A DNA stretch of 11,530 nucleotides from Ardenticatenales bacterium (GTDB taxonomy: Bacteria > Chloroflexota > Anaerolineae > Promineifilales > UBA4811): contig WSZX01000449.1 of the NCBI GenBank assembly GCA_013139935.1, positions 1 through 11,530 of the forward strand, given 5' to 3'. Under the pieces are notes generated by a model that did not search any database, was not told the DNA's origin, and saw nothing but the letters and a program-made list of their open reading frames with translations. Both the position numbers and the translations under genes were made by a program. Numbering within the stretch: the first letter of the stretch is position 1; every line of letters starts with the position of its first letter. Positions 6,673-11,530 of the stretch are shown here, one piece after another.

Positions 6673-7800
6673 CTACCAGAGGGGGAGCTGCACCGGTGGC
6701 CGGCGGCCGTCTAACTTGATAAAGGGCGCTGCTCGGTCCGCCAGAACCCCTATCTTACGCAGTTCCCCCAAATCGCGCAAGGTTCCTCGCTGCCGTTCCC
6801 GGAGAACGCGGGCTGCGCCCGCTGGACCAACCCCGGGTACCCGCAGCAAGGTGAGCCGGTCGGCGCGGTTGAGTTCCACCGGCTCTTGGGATAGATTCGC
6901 CCGTGCCCAGGCCAGCTTGGGGTCCTGGTTCCGCGGGAGATTGCCATCAGGGCCAAAAGGAAGCTCCTCAACCTCAAAGCCATAGTCACGCAGCAAAAAG
7001 CTACCCTGGAAGAGGCGGTGCTGCCGGATGGCCGGGGTGGGAGCCGCATTCTCCAAGGGTGTGCCTGGGACAGGAAAGAACGCGGAAAAGTATGCCCGCT
7101 TGACCCCAAGATTCCGGTATAGATGGTTGGTTAGGTGCAGCAACTCCAGGTCGCTCTCCCCGGCCGGACCGACGACGAACTGGGTGCTGGAACTGGGTCC
7201 GCGCCCGCCCTGGTTTTGGCGAACCTGCTCGATCCATCCAAGCCGTCCGAGTAACTCCCCGCCGAGTTCCTTGGTGGGGGCAATTCGCCCCAAGCGGACG
7301 CGCGTGGGCGCCTCAAGATTGATGCTCACCCTGTCAGCCAGCTCCATGGTGCGCACAACCTGGTCGTACTCTGCCCCCGGCATCACCTTGAGGTGCAGAT
7401 AGCCCGTGTACCCCAGCTCTTGACGCAAGATCTCGGCCGTCGCGATAATCTGATCCTGTGCCCGGAATCCGCTTCCGACAACCCCGGAAGACAAAAACAG
7501 CCCCTCCACCAGTCCTGCCTGGTACAGGCGGAAAAAGCCGTCAGCCATTTCATCCGGCGTAAATGATACCCGACGGGTGTCCATTCCACTCCGAAAGACG
7601 CAGTAGGAGCAGTCCAGTTCGCAGGCGGTGGTGTTCATCGCCTTTAACACCGGCATCCGCGGGTTGCGTGGGCTGACTATGTGGCTGATGCAGTTGGCGA
7701 GCTCGGCCGGGATGCGAGAGGAACCGGCCGCAACCTCGTCTCCGGCCGGTTCGTGCTGAGTTGCGCCGGCCAGCAGCTTGAGCTTCTCTATCGGGTCCAC
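6673..7800 (-). CDS. Radical SAM/HhH protein, putative DNA modification/repair (rSAM_link_UDG type)
   Basis: 375 aa from GTG 7800. The radical SAM cluster motif is C60-x3-C64-x2-C67 (ACELDCSYCVFR), which binds a 4Fe-4S cluster and S-adenosylmethionine. Downstream motifs fit the 'putative DNA modification/repair radical SAM protein' family (TIGR03916-like): EGLFLSSGVVGSG, GYLHLKVMPGA, DRVSINLEAP, STQFVVGPAGESD, KRAYFSAFFPVPGTP, DPKLAWA. A C-terminal helix-hairpin-helix is seen as N-R-A-D-x4-L-L-R-V-P-G-V-G (about 310-325), suggesting DNA binding. In many genomes this family is encoded beside a uracil-DNA-glycosylase-like partner; none is here, and the reaction is unknown. I chose GTG 7800 because MDPIEKLKLLA fits the family N-terminus and a promoter occupies the bases upstream. 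Start codons at 7818 (ATG) or 7827 (TTG) would lie inside that promoter. It is the first gene of a minus-strand group. Confidence 0.85.
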   Translation of the reverse strand: MDPIEKLKLLAGATQHEPAGDEVAAGSSRIPAELANCISHIVSPRNPRMPVLKAMNTTACELDCSYCVFRSGMDTRRVSFTPDEMADGFFRLYQAGLVEGLFLSSGVVGSGFRAQDQIIATAEILRQELGYTGYLHLKVMPGAEYDQVVRTMELADRVSINLEAPTRVRLGRIAPTKELGGELLGRLGWIEQVRQNQGGRGPSSSTQFVVGPAGESDLELLHLTNHLYRNLGVKRAYFSAFFPVPGTPLENAAPTPAIRQHRLFQGSFLLRDYGFEVEELPFGPDGNLPRNQDPKLAWARANLSQEPVELNRADRLTLLRVPGVGPAGAARVLRERQRGTLRDLGELRKIGVLADRAAPFIKLDGRRPPVQLPLW

Positions 7801-7806
7801 ACCCCC

Positions 7807-7834
7807 ATTATAGAACATCCGTACCAAACGTCAA
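7807..7834 (-). promoter_or_regulatory. Near-consensus sigma70-like promoter, probably leaderless
   Basis: On the minus strand, TTGACG (7834-7829), a 16-base spacer (7828-7813) and a perfect TATAAT (7812-7807). The base seven positions after the -10 box is G7800, the first base of the preferred GTG start codon of the radical SAM gene, implying no 5' leader. A perfect 8-bp palindrome GTGATCAC (7837-7844) lies just upstream of the -35 box and could be an operator, though one short palindrome is weak evidence. Confidence 0.65.
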
Positions 7835-7936
7835 CTGTGATCACGAGAGTGTAGAAAAACAAGTGAGGCACCGTCCCAGCCGCACTTTCGCTGCTGCACA
7901 CACTGGCGCCTGCGGGCAGTGCAGGTGAGGAGAGCT

Positions 7937-7985
7937 GGCAGGGGGGGCGAAGGGGGCGCTTTGCGCCCCCTTCGCCACCCCTGCC
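7937..7985. repeat. Palindromic element B (long GC-rich hairpin)
   Basis: A 14-bp perfect stem, 7946-7959 with 7963-7976, closes a TTT loop. After one G/A mismatch (7945/7977), eight more pairs follow (7937-7944 with 7978-7985). The core GGGGGCGCTTTGCGCCCCC reads on the minus strand as GGGGGCGCAAAGCGCCCCC, close to the core of element A (651-667). It is flanked by the radical SAM promoter on the left and the MFS remnant on the right. There is no T-run after either arm. The rest of 7845-8087 holds no gene I can support. Confidence 0.6.
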
Positions 7986-8087
7986 TCTCTCTCCCATCGC
8001 CGCAGCCTCTTTTTCAGCACCCTCATCACCTCGGCCGCCGCCACTGCGCCGGTCCGTGCCTCCCTGGCCTGCAACCAGGCGCCATCC

Positions 8088-8477
8088 GCTCCCATCATCG
8101 GTAGAATGGCGGATCGCGCCAGCAACCGTTGGCGCGTTGCGGCGGGCACGGTAGGCCCTGGCATGGTCGCTGCGGGTCTGCCGCTGACCGCGCTCATCGG
8201 CCTTCCCCTGGCAGCCATCACCAACGCCAGCAACCAGAATCCGGCAACGGCAGTAGTCGGCGGTCTCGGTAACAAGGCCCGGCGGAGCCGGCGATTGGGC
8301 ATCCTTTTCACGGTCGGTGATCTGGCAAGTGCAGTAGGACCGCCGCTGGCCTACACCCTGATGCCGGTGCTGGGGATCAGGAATATCTATTTGTTGGGTG
8401 CGGGCTTGTTCGCATTCGTGGCCCTGGAAGCTCTGCGACGAGCCGCCACATCGATTTCCAGGCCAGCGCCGATTTGA
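8088..8477 (+). pseudogene. MFS transporter remnant (C-terminal part)
   Basis: The frame ending at TGA (8475-8477) reads like the C-terminal third of a major facilitator superfamily permease. It has a cytoplasmic loop motif P-I-I-G-R-M-A-D-R (G-R-x-x-D-R type), two hydrophobic stretches, then RRSRRLGILFTVGDLASAVG, PPLAY and a last helix (IRNIYLLGAGLFAFVALEAL). The first in-frame ATG is 8106, but similarity starts before it. The frame stays open upstream to about 7986 while the MFS character fades, and element B begins just beyond. A complete transporter has about 400 residues and 12 helices; at most about four helices remain, with no N-terminal half, ribosome binding site or promoter. I infer a 5'-truncated pseudogene. 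The minus-strand reading frames over the same bases are low-complexity and are rejected. It converges on gyrB. Confidence 0.65.
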
Positions 8478-8507
8478 GGAGAACGCACCCACAGAATGGG
8501 TTCCGGC

Positions 8508-10421
8508 CTATACATCCAGGTTCTTTACCTCTTTGGCGCGGGTCTGGATAAAACGGCGTCGCGGCGGCACGCTGGACCCCATCAGCATGTCAAAGATGCG
8601 ATCGGCCGCGGCCGCGTCCTCGATCGTCACCTGTATCAAGGTGCGGTTGGCCGGATTCATCGTTGTCTCCCACAACTGGTCCGGGTTCATCTCGCCCAGA
8701 CCCTTGTAGCGCTGCAACCTGACCTTTTCCCCCATTCTCTTGAGCAATCGCTCTTTTTCGTCCTCCGCATAGGCATAAGAGACCTTCCGGCCGGACCTGA
8801 TCTGGTAGAGCGGTGGTTGGGCAATGTAAAGATGCCCATCCTCAATGAGCGGCTGCATGTACCGGAAAAAGAAGGTCAGCAAAAGGGTGCGGATGTGACT
8901 CCCGTCCACGTCCGCGTCACATAGAATCACGATTCGGTTGTAGCGCAGACCGCCAAGGTCAAAGCTCTCGCCAATCCCGGTACCAAAGGCCGAGATGATC
9001 GCTCTGACCTCCCTGTTATTCAGAATTCTGTCCAGCCGGGCGCGCTCGGTGTTGAGGATCTTGCCGCGGAGCGGCAGAATCGCCTGGAAATGCCGATCCC
9101 TTCCCTGTTTCGCGCTCCCTCCGGCCGAGTCGCCCTCTACGATGAACAACTCTGTGTTGCTTGGATTCCGCTCTGAACAGTCCGCCAGCTTGCCAGGCAA
9201 GGTCATGCTTTCCAGGACGCTCTTGCGGATGACCAGGTCACGCGCCTTCCGGGCCGCCTGCCGCGCACGGGCAGAAGTCACGCACTTGGCCACAATCCTC
9301 TTCGCCTCCCGAGTGTGGGATTCGAGGAATCGAGACAGCGCTTCGCACATTACGTTTTCCACCTGGCTCTTGACCTCGGCGTTCACCAGCTTGACTTTGG
9401 TTTGGCTCTCGAACTGAGGGTCAGGATGTTTGATGCTGATGATAGCGGTCAACCCCTCGCGGGTATCCTCGCCGGTCAGGTTCGGGTCCTTCTCTTTGAG
9501 GAGGTTGTTCCTGCGGGCATGGTCGTTGATGGTGCGGGTCACAGCTGAACGGAACCCGGTCAGGTGAGTGCCCCCATCCACCGTGTTGATTGTATTGGCA
9601 AACGCATATTCAGAAGTCACCACCCCATCGGTGTATTGGAGCGCGATTTCGACGTTGGTATCGTCGATCCTCCGCTCAACATAAACCGGCTGATGGAGTG
9701 TCACCCGGTTGCGGTTGAGGTAGCGCACAAAAGATGTGATGCCTCCCTCAAAGTAATAGCTTGTCTCCCGTGGAAAAGGTTTCGTGCGCTCGTCCCGAAA
9801 GCGGATAGACACCCCCTTGGTGACAAAAGCCATCTCGCGGAAGCGCAGTGCCAGCGTTTCAAAGCGGTACGTAACGCCCACAAAGATCGAGTCATCGAAT
9901 AGGAACGTAGTGACGTTCCCGGTCCTTCTTCCTCTGGCTGTGCTGGTCCTGACCACCGGGCCGGTGGGAATTCCTCGTTCATATCGTTGTTGAAAGACGC
10001 CACCATCACGTCGCACACGCACTTCCATCCACCGCGACAGGGCGTTGACAGCCGAGACGCCGACGCCATGGAGCCCGCCAGAGACTTTGTAGCTGGCGCT
10101 GTCGAATTTGCCGCCGGCGTGAAGGGTGGTCATTACCAGTTGCAGAGCGGATATTTTCTCTACTGGATGAGGGGCGATCGGGATACCCCGACCGTTGTCG
10201 GCTACGGTCACGCTGTCGTCCTCATGGATGGTTATTTCAATGCGGTCGCACGCCCCGGCCAGCGCCTCGTCAATTGAGTTGTCCACCACTTCATGGACCA
10301 TGTGATGTAACGCGCGCGCGTCGGTGCCGCCAACATACATCCCCGGCCGCCGCCTGACCGCTTCCAGACCCTTGAGGACAGTGATGTCTTCGGCGTCATA
10401 CCGGCCGACCTGTTCAGTCAT
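8508..10421 (-). CDS. gyrB: DNA gyrase subunit B
   Basis: 637 aa, the usual length of short bacterial GyrB. The GHKL ATPase domain shows HEVVDNSIDEA (catalytic E44, Mg-binding N48), D75-N-G-R-G-I-P, the ATP-lid GGLHGVG and QTKVKL with the transducer lysine. The TOPRIM domain shows E429-G-D-S-A-G-G, PLRGKILN and D-A-D-V-D-G-S-H-I near residue 500. The C-terminal part has RYKGLGEMNPDQLWETTMNP, which favours GyrB over ParE. With GyrA it forms the A2B2 enzyme that introduces negative supercoils using ATP. Start ATG 10421 is preceded by GAAAGG at a good distance; a TTG at 10436 would add five residues. Its first eight bases overlap the end of the upstream membrane-protein gene (ATGACTGA holds both start and stop), so translation is probably coupled. 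gyrA, recF and dnaN are not adjacent. Confidence 0.97.
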   Translation of the reverse strand: MTEQVGRYDAEDITVLKGLEAVRRRPGMYVGGTDARALHHMVHEVVDNSIDEALAGACDRIEITIHEDDSVTVADNGRGIPIAPHPVEKISALQLVMTTLHAGGKFDSASYKVSGGLHGVGVSAVNALSRWMEVRVRRDGGVFQQRYERGIPTGPVVRTSTARGRRTGNVTTFLFDDSIFVGVTYRFETLALRFREMAFVTKGVSIRFRDERTKPFPRETSYYFEGGITSFVRYLNRNRVTLHQPVYVERRIDDTNVEIALQYTDGVVTSEYAFANTINTVDGGTHLTGFRSAVTRTINDHARRNNLLKEKDPNLTGEDTREGLTAIISIKHPDPQFESQTKVKLVNAEVKSQVENVMCEALSRFLESHTREAKRIVAKCVTSARARQAARKARDLVIRKSVLESMTLPGKLADCSERNPSNTELFIVEGDSAGGSAKQGRDRHFQAILPLRGKILNTERARLDRILNNREVRAIISAFGTGIGESFDLGGLRYNRIVILCDADVDGSHIRTLLLTFFFRYMQPLIEDGHLYIAQPPLYQIRSGRKVSYAYAEDEKERLLKRMGEKVRLQRYKGLGEMNPDQLWETTMNPANRTLIQVTIEDAAAADRIFDMLMGSSVPPRRRFIQTRAKEVKNLDV

Positions 10422-11406
10422 CGGATTCCTTTCCAACTGCCGCCTCCGCTGCCTGGCTCAAATACTCACGTAGCTCCTGCCAATAGCGGAATCGGTCCTG
10501 ATAAAAGACAAAGGTGGCAGCCACCAATCCGCTGGTGATGACAGAATGTCCCGCAATCCCCACCAAGAGCATCCACGAGTCCTCCTGCGGGAGATTCCAG
10601 AGGTAGTTGAGGCCGGTGCCGATGCCCAGGATCAGTGCCAGCAGCCCCATGGCGGAAAAGGAGCTGAAGGCCATCAGGCGAACGCTGGTCCAGGCGGCCG
10701 TAAATAGTGGTTGATCGCTCAGTAGCATACCATGCACGGTGAAGAAGAGGTGAAACAGCAGCCATAGGAACAGCATGAGACTTACCCAGACCACCAATGT
10801 GGCTACCCAGACGCTCACAGCGGTCAGGATGGCGGCCACCACCGCAACCGGGATGGACAGAATGATGACGGCCAGCAAGAGGATGATGATCAGTGCCACG
10901 ATAGATATCCAATAACGCGGCAACACCCCAAGCAGTCGGGGCAGATCAACCCTGCCATCACGTACTTGCTGCGCGATCAGTCCCAGGTAGAGGCCACCCG
11001 CCATCAAGCCACACAGAGACAGGCCAAGAAAAACGGTCAACCAGAGCAGCTCACTACCGACAGAGAGAACGACTGGAGAGCCAATCGGAGTGAGTTGCGG
11101 CAGTTTGAGCGACATCAGGCTGGGCACTCCCAGTGGGGTAACGCTAAAGACACTAAAGTAGTTCAATTCTTCGACCGCCTGGAGCAGCGGCTCGATCTCC
11201 AGGTTCTCGCCGGCGAGGGAAACCAGGTTATCCAGTGCCCGGGTCGCAACCGGCGTGATGGACAGGTGCGGGCCCAGCCACAGAAACAGGTCCACGATAA
11301 CAGGAAAGAAAAGCACCCACCACCCTTGGATGACGGTATCGAATCCGGCCGCCAGGGAGGCAATGACTCCAATGGGCTTTGTTGGTAATGGCTTTGCTTC
11401 GCTCAC
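10414..11406 (-). CDS. Multi-pass membrane protein of unknown function, upstream of gyrB
   Basis: 330 aa from GTG 11406, with AAGGA about eight bases upstream as ribosome binding site. A short polar N-terminus (MSEAKPLPTKP) leads to a hydrophobic segment (GWWVLFFPVIVDLFLWLG). An extracytoplasmic-looking region of about 80 residues follows, including ENLEIEPLL and SLMSLKLPQLTPIGSP. Then come about five further hydrophobic stretches: SELLWLTVFLGLSLC, an unbroken Ile/Leu/Val run after RYWIS that could span two or three helices, LMAFSSFSAMGLLALILGIG and SWMLLVGIAGHSVIT. It ends in an amphipathic, charged tail (QDRFRYWQELREYL). I recognise no domain and name no function. It starts four bases after the ABC permease stop and overlaps gyrB by eight bases, so it belongs to an ABC permease-membrane protein-gyrB operon and may work with the transporter. 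Confidence 0.75.
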   Translation of the reverse strand: MSEAKPLPTKPIGVIASLAAGFDTVIQGWWVLFFPVIVDLFLWLGPHLSITPVATRALDNLVSLAGENLEIEPLLQAVEELNYFSVFSVTPLGVPSLMSLKLPQLTPIGSPVVLSVGSELLWLTVFLGLSLCGLMAGGLYLGLIAQQVRDGRVDLPRLLGVLPRYWISIVALIIILLLAVIILSIPVAVVAAILTAVSVWVATLVVWVSLMLFLWLLFHLFFTVHGMLLSDQPLFTAAWTSVRLMAFSSFSAMGLLALILGIGTGLNYLWNLPQEDSWMLLVGIAGHSVITSGLVAATFVFYQDRFRYWQELREYLSQAAEAAVGKESDD

Positions 11407-11410
11407 CGGG

Positions 11411-11530
11411 TCATCCTTGGACCAGCATCCGAAGAAGCTCGTTGCGGTCCGGCACCTGCCCAGACAGCAGTGTGTTCACCCGAAACAGACGAGCGGCCAA
11501 CCACAGGCCGGCGCCGACGCTGCCAAATAG
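11411..11530 (-). CDS. ABC-2-type transporter permease, C-terminal fragment (tentative)
   Basis: The last 39 codons of a gene that begins beyond the right edge, ending at TGA (11413-11411). It reads as the end of a final transmembrane helix (FGSVGAGLWLAARLFRVNTL) followed by a short cytoplasmic tail, SGQVPDRNELLRMLVQG. The pattern helix-R-(L/I)-F-R-V-x-x-L-L-x-G-x-x-P-x-x-x-E-L-x-R-x-(L/M)-x-x-G is characteristic of the C-terminus of ABC-2 permeases of the NatB/YhaP type, which form the membrane channel of export systems with a separate ATPase. The substrate cannot be told from this piece. The next gene starts four bases downstream, so it is in the same operon as the membrane protein and gyrB. 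Identification rests on a short tail and is tentative. Confidence 0.55.
   Translation of the reverse strand, partial: LFGSVGAGLWLAARLFRVNTLLSGQVPDRNELLRMLVQG

Noticed and set aside
6667..6682. CCCC/GGGG hairpin at the end of the radical SAM gene as terminator
   Set aside because: About four base pairs overlapping the stop codon, without a following T-run on the minus strand.
7788..8492. Minus-strand open frames over the MFS remnant (234 and 156 codons)
   Set aside because: The protein texts are low-complexity Arg/Gly/Ala with no family motif, run through the palindrome and the radical SAM promoter, and are antisense to readable MFS sequence.
8487..8501. Short hairpin ACCCA-CAGAA-TGGGT just after gyrB as a terminator
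   Set aside because: Only five base pairs and no T-run on either side in the right place; not enough for an intrinsic terminator call.

Overview
The window (about 60% G+C by eye) is bacterial chromosome and looks most like a Chloroflexota (Anaerolineae/Caldilineae-type) genome. The clues are a lipoprotein with a long Thr/Pro linker followed by a propeller, a divergent rSAM_link_UDG-type radical SAM protein, and a gyrB embedded in an operon with ABC-2 permease and membrane-protein genes. The taxonomic assignment is inference; no rRNA is present.

Left part, + strand: the 3' end of a GT4-type glycosyltransferase (1-210) overlaps a small VanZ-family membrane protein (185-586). Next come a palindromic element (about 637-686) and a tRNA-Gln(UUG) gene (778-849) with a good sigma70-like promoter. 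A tight three-gene operon follows: a GlmU-like protein with an intact acetyltransferase half but an eroded uridyltransferase half (994-2130), a CorC/HlyC-type DUF21-CBS membrane protein (2114-3463) and a cytidine deaminase (3474-3866). It ends at a possible hairpin terminator facing a convergent operon.

Middle part, - strand, read right to left: a radical SAM/helix-hairpin-helix protein of the DNA-modification/repair type (7800-6673), a large lipoprotein made almost wholly of about 14 propeller repeats (6568-4511), and a small two-TM protein resembling DUF3592 (4480-3920). The radical SAM gene has a near-consensus promoter whose predicted transcription start falls on the most likely GTG initiation codon, suggesting a leaderless mRNA.

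Right part: upstream of the radical SAM gene lies a 22-bp imperfect palindrome (7937-7985) related in sequence to the one at 637-686. It abuts a decayed C-terminal piece of an MFS transporter (about 8088-8477, + strand). Convergent to this, the - strand carries a compact operon: the 3' end of an ABC-2-type permease (11530-11411), a multi-TM protein of unknown function (11406-10414) and gyrB (10421-8508), with gaps or overlaps of only a few bases.

Most of the window is ordinary housekeeping content. The points worth a second look are the GlmU-like protein, the apparently leaderless radical SAM gene, the double-propeller lipoprotein, and the two related palindromes, one sitting at the edge of a pseudogene. 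I see no CRISPR array, transposase, phage gene or obvious new defence system.
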